From positions 62,001 to 126,000 of the forward strand of contig CAJUKU010000006.1 of assembly GCA_910587425.1 (NCBI GenBank): a stretch of DNA of 64,000 bases, given 5' to 3'. Under the pieces are notes generated by a model. The model made no database searches. It worked only from the letters and a program-made list of their open reading frames with translations, and was not told where the DNA came from. Positions within the stretch are counted from its first letter, which is position 1. Every line of letters begins with the position of its first letter. Origin of the DNA: an uncultured Muribaculaceae bacterium (GTDB taxonomy: Bacteria > Bacteroidota > Bacteroidia > Bacteroidales > Muribaculaceae). Made by a program: the position numbers and the translations under genes. Of the stretch, positions 47,054 through 55,292 are shown piece after piece.

Positions 47054-50000
47054 TCAGTCTACACGGACTTTGACCGATTTGCCACCGGGGGTGCGGACGA
47101 TGTAGATACCGGTGCGAAGATCGGTTGCGGCTACACGGCGTCCGGTGAGGTCATAGACCACGCTGCCCTCGGGTGCGATGATGGAGTTGCCATCCACCTT
47201 GACATTGTCGTCGCCGTCGGCACCGATGGAGTCGATGGCTGTCGGTGTGGGAACAACCCATACTGCAACCTCGCAGGTCTGACCCGCGGGCTTGCCTGTG
47301 GCTTTCTCGACGAGCACAGCCATGACGAGACCGCTCTCCTTCATCTCGAAAGCACCCTCATATTTCGTGCCACCGTCGGGGAGCACTACGCCGGTCTTGG
47401 TGGTGTACCAGATCTCATACTTGCCTTCCTCGAGCTGATCGGCGGGCGAGATGTCGACGCGCACCGCGCCTTTGCCATCGTCGGTGAGCTTGAAGTTGAG
47501 GCGTCCGCTGATGCGGTCGGCGGGCTGCTCCGGTTCGCTGGGATCGGTGGGATCCGACGGATCAACAGGCTTCTGTGTTTCCTCGGGCATCACCATCACA
47601 TACATCGAGCTTACGGCACCTTTCTTCACACCCTCCTTGGCATACGCCCAGAGCATGGTGGCATCGTCGGTGAACTCGACAGCGTCAGTGTAGCGTGTCC
47701 ACTGATCCTCAGCGATGCTGTTGTCGGTGGTGTAGAAGATCTCGGCACCTTCGGCTGCGGTCATCTTGACGGTAGTCTTGCCGGGGGCGGGGGTGACGTC
47801 GAACGCTACAGTTCCTGCAGGTGTGCCGAGCTTGGCGTCGATATGGGTGTACGCGCTCTGCTCGTAGCCGGGGGCTGTGGCATACATGGTGATGTAAGAA
47901 TCGGATGTGATCACGAAATCCTGAGCGTAGACGTTCCATTTAGCATCAGCCGCAGGGGTTTTGCCGTCGGTCGATACATAATAGTATATGGTGGCGCTCT
48001 TCGGATCGGCTATCGGACACTCGAGATGAACGGTAGTGTAGGGGTAGAACTCCACGGTGGTGAGACCGTCGGCGGTCACAGGTTTGACGGTGATGTTGCC
48101 GGTGAACGACGGAACTACCGGTTCCGAAGATCTCACTTTCTCCACCTCCAGCGGCCAGAGCTCGATACCGCCATCCTCGCCGAGCATCGCGAAGCCGGTG
48201 ATGTTGTAGTAGGCGGCTGCTGTCTGGTCAGCCTCGTCCCAGTTGAATGTGGGGGTGAGGATGTTGTGGTTCACGGGTATGTCGATGCCCTCACCCTTGT
48301 CGGTGGTGAGCTTCCACTCGGTGTCGTGGCTTGCGGCATCGTCGGTCTCAGCCTCGAATCCGGTGCCGATCAGGCGCACGCCCATGATCTTGACATAGCG
48401 GCGGGCGTTGGCGGCGGTGATAGTTGTCACCACGTCGGGCTCATACTGAATGTCGCTCGTGAGTGTCGAGGGCTTGGTAGCCGAGGACTCGGAGAAGAGG
48501 GGCGCATAATCGGCGGTGATGTGTGCGCCGCGCACTATCGCTGCATCATCGGTGTTGATAATGTGGGGCTCCATGACGAAATCGCTCACATAGTCGTCCT
48601 CGTTGATCTTGGCGAGAAGTGCGGGATCGTCGATGTGGATCGGAAGATAGTGTCCCTGTGTGCCGCGCACGAAGATGTACTCACCGCCCTTGGCTGCTAC
48701 GCGTGCTGTGCCTGAGAAGTGGTAGGGCACGCCAGCCTCAGCCTGATCGAGGAAGTTGACGATGAAGCGGCGGTCGTTTGCAGCGCGTGTGAACTCTATC
48801 TCTACCATGTCGCTGGGGATCTCGCCCGGCTTCGAGGCGAATGCCTTGATAGTGGTAGTGGCTGAGATCTCGAGCGGATCCGAGTATTTCACGCGGCTTG
48901 AGCTGCGGCGCGGATCTGACTTGTCGGTGGTGTAGTAGATATCGGCACCCTCGGCGCTTGTCATGACGATCTTAGCCGTCTTGAGGAACGAGGTGGCGTC
49001 GGCATCCTCACCCTCTATGGCGAGCACGGGAACGGAGAGCGCCTCGGTCTTGTCGGAGAAGGTGAAGTCGATCATAGCCACGGCGTATTTGTCGTCGGCA
49101 CCGTTGCGGATCACAACGCCGTCGATATCGTAGCGCGAGCCGGCATCGTAGGCGGTGCTCCAGCCTTTGCGGAGCACGAATATGTCGCCGATGTTGAGTT
49201 CCGGAGCACCATCCATGTCAAGGGTGTAACGGTGGCGCTTGAGGTCGTCATCGTATTCATCGGGATCGATAACGGTCTGTTTCACGTAGACGTTCTTGAT
49301 CACGAAGCGCACCATGCGATCGGCTTTTTCGAAGGGGGTGTTCTCGGTGAGGATATCTTTCGTCTGCGGCTCATACTCCATCTCTGTGGCGGGTTCGCGA
49401 CGGAGTGTGCGGGCGAATCCTGTGGCGTCGCCGCGGAGATTCTGGAGGTGGGTGCGGTCAGCTTTGAATGCGAAGCCGGTGATGATGTCGCCGGTCTTGA
49501 GTGCCCGCGGAGCCTCGTCGTCTCTCACGTTCATAGCCACCTTTGCCTCCCAACCGTTCTCGTTGTAGAGCAGGATAGAGTGGGCGCTCAGTTCATCCTT
49601 GGTGAACTCGGTGCCCTCGGCGGGCATGTCGCGCAGGTAGAGATACTGCGGTGTGATGGCGCGCACCAGTGCATTGCCCGTGTAGCGGTAGTAGATGCCG
49701 TCGTTGGTTTCCGTTCCGTCGGGATATTTCTCCTTGAACTCGGCTATCGAGGCTACGGGCACCGCATCACGCTTGAAGAGGTGGATCTCGACGGTCTCAC
49801 CGGTGATGTTCTCGCGTTCGTAGTGCACTTTCAGCACGCATTTGCCCGCTGCGTCATAGTCGGCAGCCGCGATCGATATTTTTGCGGGATTGGTCATGAT
49901 CTCCGGGAGTGTCTGCTCTTCGCCGCCGTTGATCGAGTATTTAAGGCTTGTGCCGGTGCGGACACCCTTGGTGTCGGGTGTGATCTCCACAATGTCGCTG

Positions 50001-52501
50001 ACCACGTTGACAGTGATGTAACCGTTGCTCTCATCCTCCGCGCTTGCGGTGATGGGGTTGGGGGCGAGCAGCTTGGGAGTGGCGGTGGCTCCGGTGGGGA
50101 GGAGCACCATGTCGCCGTTGGCATTGCCCACGAAGCCCTCCACGCTGTAGGTCACGTTCTCGTTGAGGTTGGTGATTTCAGAGAATGCGGGAGTGGTGAT
50201 CAGGCGGGCGTAGGGCTTCACGGTTGCGCCGGTGGCGGTGATGAAGAGGTTGTCAGCCTTGTTGAACGTCACGCCGCGCAGCACCACTTTCTTGTTGAAG
50301 TCGGCACGGCTGATCTCCGTCACGGTCTTGTTGTCAGCCGTGAACTCCGGATTTATAGCAGCACCGGGGAGGAATGGCGCATAGTCCATAGCCGAGGTGG
50401 TGATCCACAGTTCGGGGAGACCTGTCTCGATGCCGCGGACAACGCCTGTGATGTCGTTCAGTCCGAGTCCTGCCTCGTAGGAGTTGAATATAGCCTCGTT
50501 TGAGTTACCCTCGATGATCATTTTGATGGCGCGTCCCTGCTCGTCGGCGATATAGACGAACTTTGTGCCCGACGGCTCGCCGGTGGTGCTGTTGGGCATC
50601 ACGGTCTCATACTTGCCGGTGATGACGTAGCCCTTGCTCTCTTTCAGTGTGATAACCTGACCGTCGGTTATGCCGCTCAGACCGAGGTCGGTGGCGGTGG
50701 CGGAGATTTTGCTGAAATCGCGGTAAGTTGTCTGCGACTCATAGCCGTCTTTTACCTCCTGCACGAAAAGTCGACCTGTAGTGGTAACATTATATCCGTC
50801 AGCGGGCCAGTCGAGCCATTTTGAATTATCGGGGTTCTGTGCCCAAACTTCAGTAAACTGATATTTGAATTTGGCTCCTTCTGTGCCCATCTGTGACTCC
50901 AGGTTTACTTTCACTCCGTCATTACCAGTGAAAGCTGTTACACCACCGGCGAGTGCCGCTGTTATGGTATTTTCGTCGATGGAAACAGCCGGAGCTGCGA
51001 GAATTTTTTGTCCGTCGCCTTCATCGTCACCACCGACATACTTAACAAAGAATTCAGTAACGTCTGAATTTACGTTGTTATCATTCAGAACTACTTTTAC
51101 ACGCGTAGTCTGATTTTTTACTGGAGGTACGTCAAAGAAAACAGGCACGCCTATAAAATCTGTCTTAGTAAAGTCTACCAGAGTTCCGTTGCTTGATGTC
51201 GGATTTGCACCGTTTAGTGTATAGTAGCACCTTGAGGCTGCATAATATTCTTTGAATCTGATTATTGTACTTTTTGTATAATCCTCACCATCATATTTTG
51301 TGTATAGGAAGGTATTTGTTGCTGCATCATAAGTACAACCTTCTGAAAGGTTTTCTGTGTCTATCACAGGAGCCTTCAGTTGTGGACGATTGATAGTGAT
51401 TGTATATGGTTCAGATGCATAGGTGGAATTCCAGCTTCTTAGGTTGATTACCTTTGATGTCGTTGCGGTTTTGCTTGCGGTAGGTTTGGTTACCGATACA
51501 TAATCACCACTATATATAGGCACCATCCTTATTTTTGTAGAGGTAAGAGCTTTTACAGATTTTGAATTAGGGAAGTTGACCTGAACAAGATTGTTTTTGG
51601 CTGTGGATGCCGGTAGGAACAGGGTGTTGCCTGTGTGGGTGAATCCTGTGGTAAGTTTTGTTCCACCCTCAATCGCCATGGATGCTTGTGTGGCTTTTGT
51701 TAATGGTACTACAATCTGTGGATTGGTAGTGTTTTTTAACATATAGGTGAAATTACCATTGGCATCCGCTTCAATTCGTTCACCATCAATAGTGATATAT
51801 TTAGGTGTCTCCGGTATAGTTGGTTCACCAGGTGTCCAATCCACGCTGATAGACTCAATTGTTACAAGTTTGTCATTGTTGAGGCTTAGACTGAATTCAT
51901 TTTCTCCTTCAGGATTTTTAGTTGTGACAAAAACCATAGAGGTGCTTTTGACAGCCTCAATGTCTGCTTTGTCACTCGTCCATTTTTCGGTTATAGAGAA
52001 GTCGTTATATTGAGTATTACTGTAAGAATAATACTTTATATAAAGCTTTTTTATTTTGCCGTCGTACAGACATCTGAATTTCAGAGTCATGTTTGTATCA
52101 AGCTTCAGAGCTTTTGCGGCACCTAATTGTGCGGTTGCATTGTTTCCAGAACTTGAGGGTGTGGGAGTATCAAGCAGCATTTGAATTTTGTCTTGCGTCC
52201 CATCAGCGCCTATCTGTAGTGCGTTCAGATAATAAATGAGTGAACTCGAAGATCCAGAGATTGGAATGTTGGATTCCTGATGAAAAACAGCACCAGAGCC
52301 TCGTTGGTTTGTTAGATCAGAACCGCAGAAATGTCCCTCGGTATGGTATATATACGCATTGGTATTTGCTTTACCATCAGACGTGGTCTTGCCTAATTTG
52401 GTGGCACTAGTTCCATAAAGAAGGGTGTTTAAGTCTTCGGCGTGCGCTCTTGGGGGAGCGAAGAGCAGGAACGCCATGAGTAGGATTAATAGTTTTTTCA
52501 T
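47054..52501 (-). CDS. Very large secreted multi-domain protein with T9SS-type C-terminus
   Basis: 1815-residue secreted or surface protein; no catalytic domain recognised. A signal peptide (residues 1-21, ending AHA) is followed by an N-terminal beta-rich part. Several chitobiase C-terminal-type (CHB_HEX_C/Fn3-like) repeats follow, for example SAEGADIYYTTDKSDPRRSS, AAEGAEIFYTTDNS and YYVSTDGKTPAAD, and a Pro/Asp linker (KPVDPSDPTDPSEPEQPAD) occurs near residue 1650. The last 60 residues (VVYDLTGRRVAATDLRTGIY) resemble a type-A T9SS sorting domain. Tasks such as glycan binding or adhesion are guesses. The first roughly 580 codons are clearly AT-richer than the rest, suggesting a mosaic gene. 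It has an unusual 230-nt leader. Confidence 0.8.
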   Translation of the reverse strand: MKKLLILLMAFLLFAPPRAHAEDLNTLLYGTSATKLGKTTSDGKANTNAYIYHTEGHFCGSDLTNQRGSGAVFHQESNIPISGSSSSLIYYLNALQIGADGTQDKIQMLLDTPTPSSSGNNATAQLGAAKALKLDTNMTLKFRCLYDGKIKKLYIKYYSYSNTQYNDFSITEKWTSDKADIEAVKSTSMVFVTTKNPEGENEFSLSLNNDKLVTIESISVDWTPGEPTIPETPKYITIDGERIEADANGNFTYMLKNTTNPQIVVPLTKATQASMAIEGGTKLTTGFTHTGNTLFLPASTAKNNLVQVNFPNSKSVKALTSTKIRMVPIYSGDYVSVTKPTASKTATTSKVINLRSWNSTYASEPYTITINRPQLKAPVIDTENLSEGCTYDAATNTFLYTKYDGEDYTKSTIIRFKEYYAASRCYYTLNGANPTSSNGTLVDFTKTDFIGVPVFFDVPPVKNQTTRVKVVLNDNNVNSDVTEFFVKYVGGDDEGDGQKILAAPAVSIDENTITAALAGGVTAFTGNDGVKVNLESQMGTEGAKFKYQFTEVWAQNPDNSKWLDWPADGYNVTTTGRLFVQEVKDGYESQTTYRDFSKISATATDLGLSGITDGQVITLKESKGYVITGKYETVMPNSTTGEPSGTKFVYIADEQGRAIKMIIEGNSNEAIFNSYEAGLGLNDITGVVRGIETGLPELWITTSAMDYAPFLPGAAINPEFTADNKTVTEISRADFNKKVVLRGVTFNKADNLFITATGATVKPYARLITTPAFSEITNLNENVTYSVEGFVGNANGDMVLLPTGATATPKLLAPNPITASAEDESNGYITVNVVSDIVEITPDTKGVRTGTSLKYSINGGEEQTLPEIMTNPAKISIAAADYDAAGKCVLKVHYERENITGETVEIHLFKRDAVPVASIAEFKEKYPDGTETNDGIYYRYTGNALVRAITPQYLYLRDMPAEGTEFTKDELSAHSILLYNENGWEAKVAMNVRDDEAPRALKTGDIITGFAFKADRTHLQNLRGDATGFARTLRREPATEMEYEPQTKDILTENTPFEKADRMVRFVIKNVYVKQTVIDPDEYDDDLKRHRYTLDMDGAPELNIGDIFVLRKGWSTAYDAGSRYDIDGVVIRNGADDKYAVAMIDFTFSDKTEALSVPVLAIEGEDADATSFLKTAKIVMTSAEGADIYYTTDKSDPRRSSSRVKYSDPLEISATTTIKAFASKPGEIPSDMVEIEFTRAANDRRFIVNFLDQAEAGVPYHFSGTARVAAKGGEYIFVRGTQGHYLPIHIDDPALLAKINEDDYVSDFVMEPHIINTDDAAIVRGAHITADYAPLFSESSATKPSTLTSDIQYEPDVVTTITAANARRYVKIMGVRLIGTGFEAETDDAASHDTEWKLTTDKGEGIDIPVNHNILTPTFNWDEADQTAAAYYNITGFAMLGEDGGIELWPLEVEKVRSSEPVVPSFTGNITVKPVTADGLTTVEFYPYTTVHLECPIADPKSATIYYYVSTDGKTPAADAKWNVYAQDFVITSDSYITMYATAPGYEQSAYTHIDAKLGTPAGTVAFDVTPAPGKTTVKMTAAEGAEIFYTTDNSIAEDQWTRYTDAVEFTDDATMLWAYAKEGVKKGAVSSMYVMVMPEETQKPVDPSDPTDPSEPEQPADRISGRLNFKLTDDGKGAVRVDISPADQLEEGKYEIWYTTKTGVVLPDGGTKYEGAFEMKESGLVMAVLVEKATGKPAGQTCEVAVWVVPTPTAIDSIGADGDDNVKVDGNSIIAPEGSVVYDLTGRRVAATDLRTGIYIVRTPGGKSVKVRVD

Positions 52502-52565
52502 AAGTTTCCTGTATAGTTAAGTTATTGATTAAAGTGTTTTTGTTTCAGAGGTATGTACACGACAA

Positions 52566-52595
52566 GGCGGCATAGCTCTTGCGAAGCTATGCGCC
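52566..52595 (-). other. Hairpin in the leader of the large secreted protein
   Basis: GGCGGCATAGCT and AGCTATGCGCC can form a stem of about 11 pairs with one bulge and a short loop, about 65 nt before the start codon. No T-tract follows, so it is not a typical terminator. It might control translation or RNA stability. Confidence 0.45.
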
Positions 52596-52669
52596 GGGAA
52601 TATATAGTCGGGAAAAGGTTAGGGGAGGTGAATCAGCAAGTGTAATTAGCTGATAATCATAATTTTGAT

Positions 52670-52679
52670 GGGGGGGGGG
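52670..52679. repeat. G10 homopolymer tract in the 5' leader
   Basis: Ten consecutive G on the + strand (C10 in the transcript of the large secreted protein gene), about 170 nt before its start codon and about 60 nt after the predicted transcription start. Tracts of this length are prone to slippage. Confidence 0.9.
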
Positions 52680-52698
52680 TAAAATTTTCCTGTACATC

Positions 52699-52734
52699 TT
52701 TACACTCACCTGTATTTTTACATTCACCTGTATT
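52699..52734. repeat. Two tandem 18-bp repeats at the start of the leader
   Basis: TTTACACTCACCTGTATT (52699-52716) is directly followed by TTTACATTCACCTGTATT (52717-52734), with one mismatch. They begin right at the predicted transcription start of the large secreted protein gene; a partial third copy (CCTGTACATC) follows. Confidence 0.9.
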
Positions 52735-52741
52735 ACAACCG

Positions 52742-52773
52742 CAAAATTATGTATATTCTCAACGTGATGCAAA
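52742..52773 (-). promoter_or_regulatory. Promoter of the large secreted protein gene (TTTG-N20-TAATTTTG)
   Basis: TTTG (52770-52773), exactly 20 bp, TAATTTTG (52742-52749) on the - strand; full consensus. It yields a leader of about 235 nt containing the 18-bp repeats, the C10 tract and the hairpin. Confidence 0.8.
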
Positions 52774-52841
52774 TTTTCTTTACGCTTTTTTATCTTCTTT
52801 TATCAAAACCGCCTTAAAAAAGCCACTCCTCAGCCCATAGG

Positions 52842-52871
52842 CAGCGCTTGTGGGGGCAGCGCTTGTGGGGG
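52842..52871. repeat. 15-bp tandem duplication at the edge of the repeat element
   Basis: CAGCGCTTGTGGGGG occurs twice without a gap (52842-52856 and 52857-52871); the second copy runs into the left arm of the inverted-repeat element. Confidence 0.85.
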
Positions 52872-53388
52872 CGGAGGTATGGCGCAGCCTACCTCCGGTC
52901 AGCCTGCACGCGTTATGGTGAAGTTGCGCCTCTCCGAGGCGCCGTTAGAGGGGGTGGAGCCTGCGTCCCCACACGTCACTGCCTCGCGCTGCGCGCTCGG
53001 CATCTCCGGGTGGGGTTTCCCAAGTTTCGCCTCTCCGAGGCGTGTAGGCACATGCTGTGGTAGTGTAGGTGCCTGCTGTGGTAAGTGGAGGCACGCGTTG
53101 AGTTAACGTGGGGTACATACTGTGGTAAGTGGAGATAAGCGTTGTGGTAACATGGGGTATACGCTGTGGTAAGTGGGGGTACATGCTGTGTTAAGTGGAG
53201 TGGGCGAGTCGGAGACTCGCGACTTGGTAAACCCCATACGTGTAGTGAGCGCGCAGCGCGAGACTACCGTGTGGGGATCGGGAGGATGCCACCCACTGAT
53301 AGCGCTTCGGAGATGCGCAACTTTTATGGGTGCCGGTTGATCGGAGGTAGGCTGCGCTGCGCTCGCGCCATACCTCCGCCCCTACAAG
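52862..53388. repeat. Inverted-repeat element with internal tandem array (MITE- or RNA-like)
   Basis: The ends are inverted repeats: CTTGTGGGGGCGGAGGTATG at the left (52862 onward, 24 bp) reappears with one mismatch on the other strand ending at 53388. Similarity continues inward as imperfect arms of about 180 bp, each holding two copies of a hairpin of the form AAGTTGCGCCTCTCCGAGGC (about 52920, 53020 and, inverted, near 53220 and 53320). The centre is a 22-bp tandem array. It is GC-rich and coding for nothing convincing; several frames of 60-85 codons inside it are judged spurious. No transposase is present, so a non-autonomous or structured-RNA repeat is likely. Confidence 0.75.
53042..53193. 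repeat. Seven-copy 21-22-bp tandem array
   Basis: Seven head-to-tail units with approximate consensus AGTGGGGGTACATGCTGTGG plus TA: units of 21, 21, 22, 22, 22, 22 and 22 bp starting at 53042, 53063, 53084, 53106, 53128, 53150 and 53172. Units differ from each other at several positions. It lies between the inverted arms; unlike a CRISPR array it has no unique spacers. Confidence 0.9.
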
Positions 53389-53412
53389 CTGCCTCGCTTG
53401 CAACCACGGAAT

Positions 53413-53443
53413 TTTGATTTATCGCAAAAAAGCACTAAATTCG
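53413..53443 (+). promoter_or_regulatory. Promoter of the AbiE operon (TTTG-N19-TAAATTCG)
   Basis: TTTG (53413-53416), 19 bp, TAAATTCG (53436-53443), one base off the -7 consensus. The predicted start, about 53448-53450, coincides with the beginning of the inverted-repeat operator. Confidence 0.7.
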
Positions 53444-53449
53444 CGATGC

Positions 53450-53484
53450 GTTTGTCGTATTTTATGATAGAAAATGCGACAAAC
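53450..53484. promoter_or_regulatory. 35-bp inverted repeat, probable AbiEi operator
   Basis: GTTTGTCG-T-ATTTT, a 7-bp centre, AAAAT-G-CGACAAAC: 13 matched positions per arm with one mismatch. It lies at the transcription start and 14 bp before the antitoxin start codon. AbiEi antitoxins of other bacteria repress their own operon by binding inverted repeats at the promoter, so this is the natural site. Confidence 0.75.
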
Positions 53485-53498
53485 TAACGAATATATTT

Positions 53499-54116
53499 AT
53501 GATTAAAAGTATTGAAAATAAAATATATGACTCCATAAAGCGGAGAAAGAACGGTAGCATCTTCTTTGCTTCCGACTTTGCGTGTGTCGGGAATGGTCAA
53601 GCCGTCAACAAAGCGTTGGAGCGACTTACAAATACCCAAAAGATTCTCCGCCTGTCAAAAGGCATATATTGCAAGCCACGAATTGACACAGAGTTGGGGC
53701 TGGGAGTCATCTACCCTACCTTGGAAGAAATCGCGGAAGCGATAGCCAAAAGGGATAGATCACGGATAATGCCTACAGGAGATTATGCGCTCAATAGACT
53801 TGGTCTGTCGACGCAGGTTCCGATGAATGCTGTTTACTATACTGACGGGACACCGAGGAAAATACAGATATATAATGGAAGAGGTATTCGTTTTCTAAGG
53901 GTTGCTCCTAAGAGATTTGCGTTTAAAAGTAAGTTGGCTGCCATGCTCACTTTTGCGTTGCTCGAAGTCGGAAGAGGCAATTTGTCCGAAGAGCAGGAGA
54001 GACGCATTAAGGAACTTCTTGCAACAGTTCCTCAGGAAGCCATTGTCAACGACTATTCCCTTATGCCGGATTGGATAAGGAGTATTATCAAAAACAGTTA
54101 TGCAGAACTTTCTTAA
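53499..54116 (+). CDS. AbiEi-type antitoxin (DUF6088 family)
   Basis: 205-residue antitoxin of a type IV toxin-antitoxin pair. An N-terminal winged helix (about residues 5-70: SIKRRKNGSIFFASDFACVG, then LERLTNTQKILRLSKGIYC) would bind DNA for autoregulation. The C-terminal part (about 75-180) should oppose the toxin, without needing direct contact in well-studied AbiE systems. The start follows a promoter and operator closely, and the last 17 nt overlap the toxin gene. Base composition is much more AT-rich than in the neighbouring chromosome, consistent with transfer. Confidence 0.85.
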   Translation: MIKSIENKIYDSIKRRKNGSIFFASDFACVGNGQAVNKALERLTNTQKILRLSKGIYCKPRIDTELGLGVIYPTLEEIAEAIAKRDRSRIMPTGDYALNRLGLSTQVPMNAVYYTDGTPRKIQIYNGRGIRFLRVAPKRFAFKSKLAAMLTFALLEVGRGNLSEEQERRIKELLATVPQEAIVNDYSLMPDWIRSIIKNSYAELS

Positions 54117-55104
54117 ACTTTCCGATATTCAGCGTCGGACGGTATACGAGCAGATAGCCTTAAGAGTAGGCATTTCAGATCCTCGCGCCATAGAAAAGGA
54201 TCTGTGGGTATCATCATTGTTGCAGATAGTTTTCGGTCTCACTTATGCCGATAAGTTTGTATTCAAAGGGGGGTCATCTCTAAGTAAGATATGGAAACTC
54301 ATCCATAGATTCTCAGAAGATATAGACCTTGCTATAGACCGTTCATTGTTTGGATTGGAGGGAGATCTAACGAAGAGGCAACTTAAAAAGCTGAGAAAGG
54401 AGTCATCACTGTTTGTAAAGGATAAGCTTGCCGTTGATATAGCTAAATCGTTGGAGGAGTATAATCTTGACGGGCATTGCAATGTGATTCCGGAACCTGA
54501 TGGTGAAGGGGATGGTACATATCCGGAGCCAAGAAAGATTCATATAGCATACAATTCAGTGTTTGATACCGGCGATGGATATCTTCGTCCTGAGGTATTG
54601 CTTGAAGTTGGTGCCCGATCATTGTTCGAGCCGACAGTCCAGGCAACTGTCAAGTCAATGGTATCAGAAAACAGTGAGATAAAAACGGGCATAGCGGATG
54701 CTATGATTACGTGCGCTGTGCCACAAAAAACTTTTTTGGAAAAGGCGTTTCTTCTTCATGAACTTTTCACTACTGAAATGGGGATGAAGGCAAATCGAAA
54801 ATCGAGGCATCTGTATGATCTGGAACATCTGATGGCTCGCGAAGAGATATTATCGGCTGTCAACGATGCAGAACTATGGGAGACTATCCGACATCATCGA
54901 GAAGTGTTTACTTCACTCCGTGGAGTGGATTATACTCCGGATATCCGGCGCCGTATAGTGTTGATTCCTCCAAAAGAATTTGAGTCGGAATGGCGTAAGG
55001 ATTATAACTCAATGCAAAAGGCTATGATCTATGGCGATGAGATGTCATACGATGAAATGATCTCAAGAATAGGGCAATTGCAGGAGCTATTCCACAAAGT
55101 ATAA
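54100..55104 (+). CDS. AbiEii-type nucleotidyltransferase toxin
   Basis: 334-residue toxin of the AbiEii family, a nucleotidyltransferase of the DNA polymerase-beta fold. Members add nucleotides to a cellular target, shown for some relatives to be tRNA ends, and stop growth during phage infection or stress. The catalytic signature is intact: FKGGSSLSKIW (residues 55-65) and the metal-binding SEDIDLAID (72-80). A later helical block (KKTFLEKAFLLHELFTTEMG) with the conserved K-x-x-H is also present. Its frame overlaps the antitoxin by 17 nt, ensuring coupled expression. An intact pair of this kind could act in phage defence or stabilise this island. Confidence 0.9.
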   Translation: MQNFLKLSDIQRRTVYEQIALRVGISDPRAIEKDLWVSSLLQIVFGLTYADKFVFKGGSSLSKIWKLIHRFSEDIDLAIDRSLFGLEGDLTKRQLKKLRKESSLFVKDKLAVDIAKSLEEYNLDGHCNVIPEPDGEGDGTYPEPRKIHIAYNSVFDTGDGYLRPEVLLEVGARSLFEPTVQATVKSMVSENSEIKTGIADAMITCAVPQKTFLEKAFLLHELFTTEMGMKANRKSRHLYDLEHLMAREEILSAVNDAELWETIRHHREVFTSLRGVDYTPDIRRRIVLIPPKEFESEWRKDYNSMQKAMIYGDEMSYDEMISRIGQLQELFHKV

Positions 55105-55193
55105 GTTGTTTTAGTCGGTTGCAAGCGCCGCCTCGTAAGTTACTGCAAGCTCTGTCTCCACTGCCGATCTTGATGAGGTGTTATTATCGTGAG

Positions 55194-55228
55194 GCACCCC
55201 AAGAGTCGTGGGTAGACTCTTGGGGTGC
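55194..55228. terminator. Strong bidirectional-type hairpin terminator
   Basis: Perfect 14-bp stem (GCACCCCAAGAGTC with GACTCTTGGGGTGC), 7-nt loop, between the convergent AbiE and barrel-protein genes. The + strand continues CAATGCTTTTG, the - strand has a poor T-tract, so it may mainly end the AbiE transcript or act for both. Confidence 0.7.
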
Positions 55229-55292
55229 AATGCTTTTGTGGGTGTGGCGGGGATCAGAAGATGCGCCTGGGGGAACAGAGGATTGCGGGGGA

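Noticed and set aside
46952..48715. 587-codon open frame on the + strand
   Set aside because: It lies wholly antisense to the large secreted protein and the terminator region; the composition is that of a shadow frame (Gly/Val/His-rich, no domain). The - strand gene has signal peptide, domains, promoter and terminator.
49232..50503. 423-codon open frame on the + strand
   Set aside because: Antisense shadow of the same large gene; no recognisable motif or promoter.
53042..53193. CRISPR array
   Set aside because: Units are contiguous 21-22-bp tandem repeats without unique spacers, and there are no cas genes.
52848..53417. Several 70-83-codon frames in the repeat element
   Set aside because: They are by-products of GC-rich inverted and tandem repeats; no start signals and no family.
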